Shown: positions 15,834-25,748, numbered from the stretch's first letter. The stretch: 35,269 nt of DNA from Pedobacter sp. V48 (GCF_000523515.1 NZ_AWRU01000013.1:49288-84556), one strand, 5' to 3'. Notes: generated by a model from the sequence alone, not told the origin. Program-made: numbers and translations.

Positions 15834-18464
15834 TTATGTTTTAAGAGTTCCCAATGCGTTTTGATTTAGCATAAAGAGCGTCCGCTCTTCACTACTACTA
15901 CAATCTTCGAGTCTGGCTACCGGATAAATAGATCTTAATGCCGTTAAAATGGTTACAAACTCGTTTAATTTTGTATTTGTTGTGTCTTCTGTTTTCCCTG
16001 ATTTTACATCCAGCCATTCTTTGTACGCATTTTCGAATGTGATTAATTGCTCATTGCTTACCCAGCAAATCTTTACAAAAGTGTGTGCCGGGGCTTCCAT
16101 TCTAATTGTTCTTTCGGCATATTGCCTAAAAGCGATGTTGAGAAAACGCGGCGTATATGCAGGTAAAATAATACTGATCCGAAATGAATAAGGGTCTTTA
16201 TCTTCACAGTCTTTACAGCCATCATCAACACAAATTGGCATAAAGCCGGCTTCATCGTCAGGGATTAATTCGGGTGCTTCTGTTGAAGGGTCATTTATTA
16301 TTTTGACCTGAGGAGGCAACAGAAGCATGTGTTCTATTAAGAACATACCTTCATCGGCTCTGTTTTTAGTAACCAGTAAAACCAGTTGTTGCAGATCCAA
16401 ACTTGCATCATTCATAGAGGAATAAAGCTTGGTACTGGTACCTATTACTTTATCTGCGTTTAAAACCTGATAGTAAAATGTACCGTCGCCATTATCGATT
16501 GTTTTCAAATTCTGAGCCTGGTAAATCAGACTGATCGAATCTTCAAGTGCAAAACGAGCACCTTCTTCTCCAGGAAATTTCTCAGAACCTTCCAACAGAA
16601 TAGTTCCATTTTTGAAATCTGTTATCCTGTACCAGTACTCGTCGTTACCTGATCCGTTTAACCCGTGTTGAATCTCTGTATTCAGGTTAACAAGATTACG
16701 CCTATTCAGGTTGTCGAATCCAAGCAGACGCTGCAATCTTTTTTCAAGACCGCTTATATTGTTACTGTCCCATAATTGATCTTGTTCAGCATAATGATAG
16801 CTGGAGAATCGTTTTGAGCTATATTCAGGATAATTTTTTAGAAAATTGGCCTTATCCTGAACAATATCTTCAGGATTTATGACAGAAGGAATAATTACAT
16901 CTTTAGGGTTTGAGGTGAATCCCGAATAAAGCACGTTTACATATTCAGAGAATGATTCGGAAAACCTGGAGAGCAAATGATCAAGAAACAAGTTACGACG
17001 CTTGTAGTAGGTAATTTTATCTTCTGCAGCACCTTGCAGTTTGGTATCTATCGTGTCATTATCTAAAAAAATATCGCCTGCGTCTTTAAAACTCCGTACA
17101 GGATTTGCGAAATAGGTATTCCCCTGTGTATCTGTTGAGAATAGATTGCCCAAATTTGAAAGTTGTGTGAAAGAATTGGCCAAATGCTGATCAAAAAAAT
17201 ACAGATACCCTTGCAATTGTTTTGCCTGGGCAACGCGTTCTGCAGTCGCATTTTCTGGCAAGCCCCAATGGCTTATTCCATAATTTTTAGGGAAATGGTT
17301 TTGAATAGAATAATAATTTCCTATGTCTTCAAAAGTTCCTGAATCAAATTCTATATCTTGAGTTCTTACCAGATCATTACCGGTAATATAATCGTTCATC
17401 AGCTTGTCAAATCTGTTTTTTATAATGTTCATATCAGGCCTGAGTGGAATACCATTTTTATAAATCAGTACATTTGAATCCAAAATGTTTATGATAGGTT
17501 GTTTACCTCTCTTAACCGGAATTATCCATTTGTTATTGAGTTCTTTTGTTTGATCAGTTGGGTTAAAGATGATATCAAGGATATTGCTTACTCCCGAAGC
17601 ATTAAGCATTTGCTGCATGATATCTGAGAGATGGATTTCCTTTTTCAGCTCAGAAGCTAAAAGTTCTTCTTCTTTTATAAAACCATGAATTAATAATGGG
17701 CCTTCAAATATTACATCAGAAGTATAGCCACTATAGATGAGGTCCTTTAGCCAATAAAATTTTATAAGTGGGGTAAGATAGCGCTGAATATTGAAAAACA
17801 ATTCTGCAAGGGTATCAAATGGATCAGCATCAGATTTTAATTCAATCTCAGTGCAAAGCCTGAACTCTTGTTTGGTAACTTCATTAATGGTTAAAAAATC
17901 TTCGCAAAGGTTTCGGTTCTTCATCAGCAATTCCCATATTTCGGATTTTATGAGTTCTTTACTGTCATTAGCAACATTGGTGTCAAATTCTATAAGTATA
18001 TCATAATAACCCAGTATATCAACAGGTTCCCATTTGAGGCTTTCGGGCTGTGTAAATTGAAGTTTTTTAAGGGTAATGTCAGCAAATATACCCATGCTCC
18101 TTTTTTGTAGCCAAGCATTTTTTACCCCTTCAATATCGATAATTAACTTGCGATAATCGTTAATGGTAACAGCATTGTTTGGGAATATTTTTGAAGCTGA
18201 AAAAAAGTGTTTGAGAATATTTGCTTTTGCATCTTTAGGTGTGGCCAATAGATCCGGAATGGTGTTGTTGGTTCTATAGCTTAAGTCGGTAATAGCATAG
18301 CAAAGCAGTTCCAGTATGGTAATGCCCGGATCATGAACATTGTAATCTGTCCAGATATTGGAACCTGTTTTCTCGATAGATCCAATACCAGCTTTCCGCA
18401 GTTCTTCATAATCAAAAGCATCGCTTTGCGGTTTTTTCGACGAAATACTTAGTGCTTCACTCAT
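15834..18464 (-). CDS. baseplate protein, Afp12/Pvc12-like (J-type)
   Basis: This 876-aa protein begins with the hallmark of this baseplate family: NIWTDYNVHDPGITILELL followed by CYAITDLSYRTN (about residues 36-67). That segment marks gpJ-like wedge proteins of eCIS. It ends in a domain with a cysteine cluster (CVDDGCKDCEDKD) and a segment PAYTPRFLNIAFRQYAER followed by MEAPAHTFVKICWV, which is common in Pvc12-type proteins. It probably pairs with the 1072-aa protein in the baseplate wedge, comparable to gp6/gp7 of phage T4. It sits 20 bp downstream of that gene and 6 bp upstream of the 949-aa gene. Confidence 0.88.
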   Translation of the reverse strand: MSEALSISSKKPQSDAFDYEELRKAGIGSIEKTGSNIWTDYNVHDPGITILELLCYAITDLSYRTNNTIPDLLATPKDAKANILKHFFSASKIFPNNAVTINDYRKLIIDIEGVKNAWLQKRSMGIFADITLKKLQFTQPESLKWEPVDILGYYDILIEFDTNVANDSKELIKSEIWELLMKNRNLCEDFLTINEVTKQEFRLCTEIELKSDADPFDTLAELFFNIQRYLTPLIKFYWLKDLIYSGYTSDVIFEGPLLIHGFIKEEELLASELKKEIHLSDIMQQMLNASGVSNILDIIFNPTDQTKELNNKWIIPVKRGKQPIINILDSNVLIYKNGIPLRPDMNIIKNRFDKLMNDYITGNDLVRTQDIEFDSGTFEDIGNYYSIQNHFPKNYGISHWGLPENATAERVAQAKQLQGYLYFFDQHLANSFTQLSNLGNLFSTDTQGNTYFANPVRSFKDAGDIFLDNDTIDTKLQGAAEDKITYYKRRNLFLDHLLSRFSESFSEYVNVLYSGFTSNPKDVIIPSVINPEDIVQDKANFLKNYPEYSSKRFSSYHYAEQDQLWDSNNISGLEKRLQRLLGFDNLNRRNLVNLNTEIQHGLNGSGNDEYWYRITDFKNGTILLEGSEKFPGEEGARFALEDSISLIYQAQNLKTIDNGDGTFYYQVLNADKVIGTSTKLYSSMNDASLDLQQLVLLVTKNRADEGMFLIEHMLLLPPQVKIINDPSTEAPELIPDDEAGFMPICVDDGCKDCEDKDPYSFRISIILPAYTPRFLNIAFRQYAERTIRMEAPAHTFVKICWVSNEQLITFENAYKEWLDVKSGKTEDTTNTKLNEFVTILTALRSIYPVARLEDCSSSEERTLFMLNQNALGTLKT

Positions 18465-18484
18465 GAATTAGAGATTTATTTTGG

Positions 18485-21400
18485 TCAGATTAATAGTTTC
18501 ATTGTTCTGGAAAGTGATATGGAAGAACTTGATGAATCGCTTACAATATTATGCTGAGTATGTGATACTAAGATAGATGCAGGATTCGAGGCTTCCGCAA
18601 CTTCTACGTTTCTCCCGAAGGTCCTTTTATTTGGAGAGAACTTATAGAGAGAAAAATCTGTCAGATAGTCAATATACTCCAGGTCCTCTAAAAATTTAAT
18701 GACCATCGACTTGGTAATTTTACCTCCAAAATGAATATCATTTCCTGTATTGTTCATCCAGGGAGATAAAAATTCCTGTAGTTTCTGATCGATTACCTTT
18801 TGATAATAATTAAACTCATAGCCTTTTTTTAGTTTTAAACTAACAGATACTTTTACCGGTTCATAACTTGGATTTACCACCTGATAAGATGCCCAGGCGG
18901 ATGAGTGTTTACTTAAAAAGGTATTGATCTCATCGAGTGTATTTTTATCAACTTTTGGTTTGAAAGGATCAATCGCATTGTGGTTGGTTAGATCAGGGAC
19001 AACCACTATTAAAGTATTACCAGGTGAATAAAATGAACCTATAGTTGCATGATTGATGCATTTAACCTTATGAACAGTTGGGAAATGTTGCAGAATAAGA
19101 CGTTCATAATCCCATATGGCAATAGTTCTTTCTTTGTGGCGCAAACGTTCACTTGCCCGAGTGTAATAGGCAGCGTCATTTTCTTTCACAGCACCTCCAA
19201 AGGAAGAATAGGGCTGGGTAATTTTTTTAATCGCTGAAGTTTCAATTTTTAGTTTGGTAATTGTATTGGCTGGCAGCGCTTTGGCCAAACGCAAAGGGTC
19301 ATTGTTCTGATCATCAAAAATGACAATCCCCGCATTCGCCTGCACATCAATAAGATTGCAAACACCGTCAGTATCTTTTTTTATAGCTGCTTTTATCCAC
19401 AGTAAATCACCGGGTAGAATAGTGTTAGATGTGGTAGCTTCTTTTGGAATTACCATTTTTATAACCCCACTGGTAAGTAAGCCATTAGTGGTGTCAAAGA
19501 TAAAATCATCGTTTGTAAGCGTTTTCCAGTAATTATCACAAAGTACACACCATTCTAAGTTTATTTTGGGTTTTTCTGGATTTGCACTTCCCTCGGCCAT
19601 TTGGAATAGCATACTTGCGGAATCCTCTGCATATAGATCGCTCAAGCCAATAAGTAGTTCACCTTCTGCGTTATACTGTGGCACCAGTTTTACTAAAGTA
19701 TTGTTTAGGAATGAATGTTTGCTTCGGGTATAAGCATGTTCCCGAGCCTGTCCGAAAGCACCATAGTGAAAAAATTCAATCTCTTCATCAACATAATCAT
19801 TTAATGAAGTTCCACTAAAATTAATTTTGGCAGTCGTTGCTGTATAATTTAAAGAAATTGATTGAATTTCCGGTGAAAATGGTTCGGCAGGGAGCTTAAG
19901 GTCTCCCCCACTAAGGCTGTATCTTAAAATCTCTGCTGTATATTTTTCCCTATAATCTTTAAACAAGAAACTATGGTCAAGTTTAAGATGTAATTGGCCT
20001 TTACGGATGTCTTTGTAAAGATTCAGAATTAATGAAAGCGCAGGTTTATATAATTGAAGTGTTTGGGCCGATTTGGCGTTTACAAAATTAGCTTTTTGCT
20101 GAATGTTGGAGAATCCTGGTAACAAGTAAGACATTTTACTGCTTACTGTTTGCAATACCGATTGACCTGGATTAATGTAATATGGAGTATAAAATTGTGG
20201 AAGTATAAAAAATGGAAATAAAACGGCGTAATCGGGGTTAGTAAATTTCCAGCTGGTTTGTAACTGAGCATTTGATGCATTGAAAAGCTTTACCGATTCG
20301 TAATTTTTTTTCCAGGAATAACCATCTTTAAATGCTGCAGATGCACTGAAAAAACTATTGTTAATATTTGAATTGCCATAATTTGCGAAATAATTTTTCA
20401 GGTTGGAATCTGGAATATTTTTCCAATCTACATCAAGGGAAAAGCTTTTAAGTCGCTTTGAGAAGGTTTCTTCATGAAGGATGTAAAAATTAGAATTCTC
20501 TTCTGATAAAGGCCCGAATGGTTTAAAAGGTTTTTTAGGATTTAATGTTCCAAAATCGTTTTCAAGTTCCATTGAAGAAATACCCTGAACATCAACCTCT
20601 ATAGTTGCGTCTACAAGTTCGGCATTCATGAGATTCTGATAACCGAAATCTGTTTTTTCATTGTTTGCGATAATCTGTAATATGGGATTGGTCGTATCAA
20701 ATTCTCCGCCGTGTGCAGCCCTATCGTAAACAATTACAGCAGGCTCATCTTTGCTTATATTTAAGGTAAATTCTACTCTATAATTGAGATTATCTGATGA
20801 TGTTATTACTGCTGAAGTAAGTTTTGGCCCAATCCATCCCTTTTCTCCGGTAATACTCACCTTAAAAAGATTGGAGGTGAGTACGCTATTTTTTGCAGAT
20901 GCATCAAGCCCTCTTAGCGTTAAGTATACTTTAATACTCCTGGTGCCTTCTTTCATTTTCAAAATGCTGCTCGAAAGGCAAAAACCAATCTGAGCCAATG
21001 GCATTGAGGAATTACCAAAACCATTCCATTTTGGATTTCCAGGGTCTAGAATTGCACCCAGCCCATCCTTGGAATTTGCTATTGGAGCATGAAATACAAC
21101 ATTTCGGTTAACAGGGTTAACATATAGGGATTTGAGCTGAACCACCTTCGATGGGTTTACCACAAGGTCATGATCAAGTTTATATCCAATGTCTTTCTTT
21201 GTATCGTCTTTACCTGCTAAAAGTAATGTGCCCGCGGCTAATAAAGTATTTTCAGTATTCTTTTTAAGTTCAAAAATTACGTGCGCTTTATCTGCTATTG
21301 GTAGTGCTTGGTTTAGTTTTAAAACATCGTGGTAGTAAAAGTCCAGGTGACGCTGTGTAAGGGTATTCATCAAAGCCTTTGGTTTTTCCATCAGCTCGAT

Positions 21401-21703
21401 AAAAGTGTTCCATAAAGCGAGGTGTGGAGGCAATGATTTGTTGTTTGCCATTGCATTTATCTCTTCGATACTTAAATCGAAAAAGCTATCCCATTCGCCA
21501 CTTTCTGTGAGATTTTTGTTAACCGCATCAATATCAAAAAACTTGACCTGTTTTGAAATCTCCTGTACAAACTTATAGTAATCTGCTTTTGTACGTTGAT
21601 CGACAGGCGCAACCGCAGGATCTAGTAACGCCGGCATTCGCTGTTGCTGCGTTTGCCCATCGCGTTTAAGAATAACTTTATAATCTATTGCTTTAGCACT
21701 CAT
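18485..21703 (-). CDS. baseplate J/gp47-family protein, Afp11/Pvc11-like
   Basis: This 1072-aa protein is the second large baseplate wedge protein. The C-terminal third has the gpJ/gp47 signature: SSFGGAVKENDAAYYTRASE then RLRHKERTIAIWDYERLILQ then HFPTVHKVKCINHA, followed by NTLIVVVPDLT and VVNPSYEPVKVSVSLKLKKG. The N-terminal 150 residues are helical (ALWNTFIELMEKPKALMNTL then HLDFYYHDVLKL), a feature of the eCIS version. The central part (about residues 180-800) is a large beta-rich insertion compared with phage gpJ. The start codon overlaps the gp25-like gene by 4 bp, indicating translational coupling. Confidence 0.9.
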   Translation of the reverse strand: MSAKAIDYKVILKRDGQTQQQRMPALLDPAVAPVDQRTKADYYKFVQEISKQVKFFDIDAVNKNLTESGEWDSFFDLSIEEINAMANNKSLPPHLALWNTFIELMEKPKALMNTLTQRHLDFYYHDVLKLNQALPIADKAHVIFELKKNTENTLLAAGTLLLAGKDDTKKDIGYKLDHDLVVNPSKVVQLKSLYVNPVNRNVVFHAPIANSKDGLGAILDPGNPKWNGFGNSSMPLAQIGFCLSSSILKMKEGTRSIKVYLTLRGLDASAKNSVLTSNLFKVSITGEKGWIGPKLTSAVITSSDNLNYRVEFTLNISKDEPAVIVYDRAAHGGEFDTTNPILQIIANNEKTDFGYQNLMNAELVDATIEVDVQGISSMELENDFGTLNPKKPFKPFGPLSEENSNFYILHEETFSKRLKSFSLDVDWKNIPDSNLKNYFANYGNSNINNSFFSASAAFKDGYSWKKNYESVKLFNASNAQLQTSWKFTNPDYAVLFPFFILPQFYTPYYINPGQSVLQTVSSKMSYLLPGFSNIQQKANFVNAKSAQTLQLYKPALSLILNLYKDIRKGQLHLKLDHSFLFKDYREKYTAEILRYSLSGGDLKLPAEPFSPEIQSISLNYTATTAKINFSGTSLNDYVDEEIEFFHYGAFGQAREHAYTRSKHSFLNNTLVKLVPQYNAEGELLIGLSDLYAEDSASMLFQMAEGSANPEKPKINLEWCVLCDNYWKTLTNDDFIFDTTNGLLTSGVIKMVIPKEATTSNTILPGDLLWIKAAIKKDTDGVCNLIDVQANAGIVIFDDQNNDPLRLAKALPANTITKLKIETSAIKKITQPYSSFGGAVKENDAAYYTRASERLRHKERTIAIWDYERLILQHFPTVHKVKCINHATIGSFYSPGNTLIVVVPDLTNHNAIDPFKPKVDKNTLDEINTFLSKHSSAWASYQVVNPSYEPVKVSVSLKLKKGYEFNYYQKVIDQKLQEFLSPWMNNTGNDIHFGGKITKSMVIKFLEDLEYIDYLTDFSLYKFSPNKRTFGRNVEVAEASNPASILVSHTQHNIVSDSSSSSISLSRTMKLLI

Positions 21704-22131
21704 GCCAATTTATGATTAGCTTCATTAAGGTAAAACGGATATACAAGATTGAATCGGGTATTGGTATTGATAACTTCGTAATCAACAGAGATATCTATTC
21801 TGCCCTCGGTAATGAAATCATCAAGAAGATTTACGATTAACAACTTAATTCTTGGCTCAAACATTAGAATGGCATTTTTCACAGTTATTTTTATTGAAGT
21901 TTCTGTTGAAGTACTCATAGCTTCGAATACATAATTTTCGAGATTACAGCCATATAGAGGCTGGAGAAATCTTTCTCCAATGGTAGTCGATAATAAAATT
22001 TCCAAACTCTTATTTATATCTTCCTCATCGGAGGTCATCAAAACCCGATTGGTTTGCTTAGAGAAAGTTGGAGGGAAACTCCATCCTCTTCCAAGAAATG
22101 AAAGTTCGGATACATCTTTAAGCTTATCCAT
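21700..22131 (-). CDS. gp25/gpW-like baseplate wedge protein (Afp9/Pvc9-like)
   Basis: This 143-aa protein has the gp25-like lysozyme-fold pattern of baseplate wedges without visible lysozyme catalysis. Its motifs are FLGRGWSFPPTF near residues 12-23, then a SDEEDINKSLEILLSTTIGE helix, then RFLQPLYGCNLENYVFE and a late FEPRIKL strand. The family links sheath to baseplate and is one of the most conserved parts of contractile machines. The stop codon overlaps the next start by 4 bp. Confidence 0.93.
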   Translation of the reverse strand: MDKLKDVSELSFLGRGWSFPPTFSKQTNRVLMTSDEEDINKSLEILLSTTIGERFLQPLYGCNLENYVFEAMSTSTETSIKITVKNAILMFEPRIKLLIVNLLDDFITEGRIDISVDYEVINTNTRFNLVYPFYLNEANHKLA

Positions 22132-22168
22132 AATTTTATAATGTTTGGTACTTGTTTTATGTTAGAGG

Positions 22169-22420
22169 TCAAATAATTTCAACTACCGCGTTATATAGCG
22201 TGTCATCATTGAACTTAGTCTTGATTATAAAAGCCTCAGGGTGGGCTTTTAAATGATTGATTACCCCTATGGCAACCGCTACACATAGTAAGGTCATCTG
22301 TTTGTTGTCTTCTGGTGGTTTTTTTCCCATTACTTCTGGATAATGTTCATTAAAAGCAGCCTGAATTGCTTCTGCCATGCTTCCGGCAAGGTCTGAGGGT
22401 GTTCCTGGAATTAAGGCCAT
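22169..22420 (-). CDS. small conserved-type eCIS protein of unknown function (PAAR/Pvc10 position)
   Basis: This 83-aa protein lies between the spike gene (2-bp gap) and the gp25-like gene (37-bp gap). It reads MALIPGTPSDLAGSMAEAIQ, then a short basic linker, then a helix LLCVAVAIGVINHLKAHPEAF and a C-terminal strand. PVC-type loci have a PAAR-like tip protein around here, but I see no PAAR-type Pro-Ala-Ala-Arg repeats or metal-binding His/Cys set. Its small size and the PGTP start suggest a structural accessory of the spike or baseplate. No function can be assigned. Confidence 0.75.
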   Translation of the reverse strand: MALIPGTPSDLAGSMAEAIQAAFNEHYPEVMGKKPPEDNKQMTLLCVAVAIGVINHLKAHPEAFIIKTKFNDDTLYNAVVEII

Positions 22421-22422
22421 AA

Positions 22423-24300
22423 TTATCCTGTTTTAACTTTTACTGATAATAGACTTGGTGTAGCTGGTGGCATTGGAGGAACGGGTGGTGCCGGACTTAC
22501 AGGTAATCCCAGCGCGGTTTCACCAGGGTGCATATGTGTGGCGTATATGTTTACAATTTGGTTTAGGTAAGTAAGTAATTCATCTCCAAATACGAGTGGA
22601 TGAGAAGCACCGTCAACCAGTTCTATCTGAGGGGCATCCACCACTACTTTTGTATTTCCATGTACTTTTATCAATCCTCCATTGATATCTATATTTATTT
22701 CATTACCGTTGGCATCTTTTACTGTAATAGCCGAAGGCTCAGTAATGATTTTATTTCCACTCTGATCTTCAACACTAAAGCCTTGTTTATCATCGCTAAT
22801 GAATACTTTGTTTTCTCCAGGGGTTTCAATTTTAATTTCTTTGATGTCATCATCAAAAGTCAATTTCATTTTTTCGCGGGAAGTGTAACCCTTTTTATGG
22901 TTGTCATTAGAAGGTTGTATCGGTGGAACCTTATTGGAACTGTGAAGCATGCCCAAAATAACAGGCTGACGAGGGTCATCGTATAAAAAACCAAGAAGCA
23001 CTTCATCGTCAAGCTCTGGTCTGAAGAACATTCCCCTTTCATTTCCCGCGTCTGTTAAGGCTATCCTTGCCCATACTCCATCATCATTCGCATCGATATA
23101 AGGCATTTTTACCCTAACACGTTGTTCTCCATCAGGGTCCTCATTATCGGTAACAATGCCAGTATGTAACCCAATTACGCCAGGTAATAATCCGCCGGCT
23201 TTTGGTGCAACAATATGGTTTTCTTCCATAAACGAATCAGGACTATGACCAAACTGAGCATGTGTTTTCCATCCGTTTGACAGGGTGTAATCGTGTCTTA
23301 CACCGCTTACAAAAGCCTTTCCATTAAATCGTTGGCCTAGTCCATTCAATTCCACCACATCGCCCGGATTAATGTCCGCAATACCTTGAAATTTCACTTT
23401 CCCTCTTATTTTCGATAATCTGGATTTCAACAACTCTGCATCTGCCCAGGCTTGAGTTTCCTGTGGATTTATTGAGCCCGAATGGTTTAGCGATATTTCT
23501 GCGGGGCTGGCAACTGAAGCTAACTCTGTTGTTGTAAAGCTCCCCTGCTCTTCTAAATCAGAAGGATCGTTGGCTGTGGATTCAGCTATTTCCTGGTTGG
23601 CCATATCCCATGCTTTACCAATTACTGAAGTATATTGATTTCTGCTATCCATCTCTGCATCGAGTTCTATAATTGTTGCTCCATGTAAAAGTGAGAGAAT
23701 GGCCTCACCGGTAACCGTGGGTTTTTTAATAACGATGTTTTCGTCGTTTGTCAATATGATATTGCCATTTGCTTCTGCCCTGCTTAAAATGAAGTCCCAA
23801 TCAGTAGAATTGTACTGAACCATTTCTTTGTAGGTTACATCAGTAGATTCAATGTTGATATCCGTAAAACCGGCATCTTCTAAAATCTTGGTGATAATAT
23901 CCGAATCAGGGAGATCGTGAAAATAGGCATTCTTACGACCGATCGTTGTTTTTATTGCTTTGTGCCTACATTCTACTGTAAGCAACGGTGCCATACCCGT
24001 TCTTATTTTTAGTGATTGTTTAATTATAATTCCCTTGAATATATTTACGGTAGTGTCTGAATCCCCGGCTTCAATTTCTATTTCATTGCCCGGACTGAAT
24101 AAATCCCCATCAGTTAATGGAAATATTCCGTCAGAAGCATCTCCATCTTGAAAAACTAAGATGGCAGAAGATATCTTATTGACCACCTTGGTAACAAAAA
24201 CCGATTGCTTGGCTACCGATTGAGGTAGATCTTCGCCGTTTATTTTGAGTTTGAACTCAGCAACCGACTCAACTTCAGGAATCATTCTTTCTTCAGCCAT
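22423..24300 (-). CDS. VgrG-like spike protein (Afp8/Pvc8-like)
   Basis: This 625-aa protein combines the gpD-like (gp27) N-terminal part and the gpV/gp5-like OB and needle part of VgrG. Signs are LTVECRHKAIKTTIGRKNAY, DWDFILSRAEANG, FVSGVRHDYTLSNGWKTHAQ then FGHSP (about residues 320-345), the OB fold GIVTDNEDPDGEQRVRVKMP with GVWARI (about 380-410), and DDEVLLGFLYDDPRQPVILG then MLHSS. The following beta-helix needle alternates short strands (IKIETPGENKVFISDD). The tail has HMHPGETA and a proline-rich end. It punctures the target membrane at the tip of the tube. It overlaps the LysM gene by 8 bp. Confidence 0.95.
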   Translation of the reverse strand: MAEERMIPEVESVAEFKLKINGEDLPQSVAKQSVFVTKVVNKISSAILVFQDGDASDGIFPLTDGDLFSPGNEIEIEAGDSDTTVNIFKGIIIKQSLKIRTGMAPLLTVECRHKAIKTTIGRKNAYFHDLPDSDIITKILEDAGFTDINIESTDVTYKEMVQYNSTDWDFILSRAEANGNIILTNDENIVIKKPTVTGEAILSLLHGATIIELDAEMDSRNQYTSVIGKAWDMANQEIAESTANDPSDLEEQGSFTTTELASVASPAEISLNHSGSINPQETQAWADAELLKSRLSKIRGKVKFQGIADINPGDVVELNGLGQRFNGKAFVSGVRHDYTLSNGWKTHAQFGHSPDSFMEENHIVAPKAGGLLPGVIGLHTGIVTDNEDPDGEQRVRVKMPYIDANDDGVWARIALTDAGNERGMFFRPELDDEVLLGFLYDDPRQPVILGMLHSSNKVPPIQPSNDNHKKGYTSREKMKLTFDDDIKEIKIETPGENKVFISDDKQGFSVEDQSGNKIITEPSAITVKDANGNEINIDINGGLIKVHGNTKVVVDAPQIELVDGASHPLVFGDELLTYLNQIVNIYATHMHPGETALGLPVSPAPPVPPMPPATPSLLSVKVKTG

Positions 24301-25024
24301 TGCCTAACGATTTTACATTCTTATCAAAAGGTGGAAAGACCAATTTCTGTCCGGGTATCAAATCCCTGAAATTTTTCAAATTGTTAACCTTTGCTATTTC
24401 CAGATAGTATTTAAAATTGCCGTAAATTTTATGAACCATTGCCGGTAATGTATCCCCCTCCTTTACAATTCGGATATGGGTAAGGTCTGCGGATTTTTTA
24501 TCTTCTTCGGCTTCAATTTGCTCCTTTGCTCTTTTTTCAATGAAAGTTGCTGTAATAATTGCCCGGAGTGGCTTACCACCGTTATTAAATAATTTGTATT
24601 GGATATTTGCTGTTTTTAAGATACAATCAAATGCAAACTGATTGGCTCTGTACCAAATTAAACCTGGCCAATTTATACGGAGAAATCTAGTCCTATGCCC
24701 TTTACCATCATATCCTGTAGTTTGATAAAATTCAATAATCTTATCTTTAACATCCAAGGGAACTCCTGTGGCATTTGTGCCATCTAAAAAAAACTTTAAT
24801 GTAACTTCAAATGGCGTAGTGCCAAGAAACGGCCCAGCGTTACCTGTTGCCCCACTTGCAGGATTCTGCTCTGATAGAACAGTATAATTAAGCGTAATCT
24901 CATCAGGATTAATAAATGTAGAAAATGTTTTCTCCGAGTCCCCTGCCCGATCAATTTTCTCCCATGACTCAATTTTAAGCTTATCAGCAGGCTTAAAGGG
25001 ATTTAAGGCATCAAGAATTCCCAT
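24293..25024 (-). CDS. LysM-containing tube-baseplate adaptor (Afp7/Pvc7-like)
   Basis: This 243-aa protein has an N-terminal CIS tube-type region (about residues 1-170: FINPDEITLNYTVLSEQNP, TPFEVTLKFFLDGT, RFLRINWPGLIWYRANQFAF) and a C-terminal LysM domain at about 185-236 (VKEGDTLPAMVHKIYGNFKY then PGQKLVFPPF). This is the standard eCIS protein joining the tube to the spike; the related T4 protein is gp53. LysM here probably acts as a structural fold rather than in wall binding, since no signal peptide is present. The start codon lies 2 bp after the stop of the 53-aa gene. Confidence 0.92.
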   Translation of the reverse strand: MGILDALNPFKPADKLKIESWEKIDRAGDSEKTFSTFINPDEITLNYTVLSEQNPASGATGNAGPFLGTTPFEVTLKFFLDGTNATGVPLDVKDKIIEFYQTTGYDGKGHRTRFLRINWPGLIWYRANQFAFDCILKTANIQYKLFNNGGKPLRAIITATFIEKRAKEQIEAEEDKKSADLTHIRIVKEGDTLPAMVHKIYGNFKYYLEIAKVNNLKNFRDLIPGQKLVFPPFDKNVKSLGNG

Positions 25025-25026
25025 GT

Positions 25027-25188
25027 TCAGCGTTCATTTTTTTGTTTAAGGATTTCCATAACCTGCTCTACGCATTCTTTAATGATTTCTTCTTTTGAAG
25101 GAGTATTGCTGCCCGGAGGAGCCCCTGAAGAAGAAGCATCATCAGAAACAGATACAGAGATTTCGATTTCGTTTATTATAATCGGCAT
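25027..25188 (-). CDS. 53-aa DUF5908-type eCIS small protein
   Basis: A 53-codon reading frame fills the gap between the second tube gene and the LysM gene exactly: 3 bp after one stop and 2 bp before the next ATG. It encodes MPIIINEIEISVSVSDDA, a small flexible Ser/Pro/Gly-rich stretch, and a C-terminal amphipathic helix ending KEEIIKECVEQVMEILKQK. This short strand-linker-helix plan with the PI-I-NEIEI start is the DUF5908 pattern found at the same place in other Bacteroidota eCIS operons. Its function is unknown; it may cap or join tube and adaptor. Confidence 0.82.
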   Translation of the reverse strand: MPIIINEIEISVSVSDDASSSGAPPGSNTPSKEEIIKECVEQVMEILKQKNER

Positions 25189-25191
25189 AAT

Positions 25192-25737
25192 CTAAAAACT
25201 TACAGATCCAGAGATACCTCCGCTTATTGCGCCCCCAACGGCGCCTACAGCCCCCATTAACAAATCATCGAGCCCCATAGGTTTAAAATACTGGTAGGTT
25301 AACTCTAATGTTTCTACTACCATTGTATTTTGTTCTGCATTGAATTCAGAGATATCAATTTTGGTTGGGTAGGCATTAAAAACATGCCATACGTTTAGCG
25401 GTATGTGACTATCGTTCAATAAACTCACAAGAATGTTTTTTGGCTGAAAATTAAAATTTTCGATGCTGTCCCGACACCAGTGACTTACAAAAGACCCTAA
25501 AAACAATCCGCGTTTCAATACCAGTTTGTTGTACTGCGGAACGCCGGGAAACTGATGTTTAAACCTGTTCTCCCCGCCTTCGGCCACAGTTTCTGTTGTA
25601 ATACTTGCACTTAATCCGCTTACACTTTGGAAACGCACATCCTGAGGCGTTTGCGGGAACATTTCAAATACAACAAGAAAATGAAAGCCAACAGGTGGAT
25701 AGATTAATCCATCAATGATACCACTGATTAAACTCAT
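25192..25737 (-). CDS. inner tube protein, second copy (gp19-like, Afp5/Pvc5-like)
   Basis: This 181-aa protein belongs to the T4 gp19-like tube family. It has FHFLVVFEMFPQTP, then the VSGLSASITTETVAEGGENR loop, then KLVLKRGLFLGS, then VWHVFNAYPTKIDISEFNAE and VETLELTYQYFKPM. The C-terminal tail is glycine-rich (GAVGAVGGAISGGISGS) and longer than in the first tube protein. In related systems one paralogue forms most of the tube while the other forms specialised rings at the baseplate; this longer copy next to the LysM adaptor is the candidate for the specialised ring. It sits 11 bp after the first tube gene. Confidence 0.92.
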   Translation of the reverse strand: MSLISGIIDGLIYPPVGFHFLVVFEMFPQTPQDVRFQSVSGLSASITTETVAEGGENRFKHQFPGVPQYNKLVLKRGLFLGSFVSHWCRDSIENFNFQPKNILVSLLNDSHIPLNVWHVFNAYPTKIDISEFNAEQNTMVVETLELTYQYFKPMGLDDLLMGAVGAVGGAISGGISGSVSF

Positions 25738-25748
25738 AATATTATAGG

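Noticed and set aside
22423..24300. Reading the VgrG-like gene as part of a type VI secretion system
   Set aside because: No TssJ/L/M membrane complex, ClpV or TssB/C pair is present; a single-chain sheath and the AAA+ ATPase type point to eCIS.
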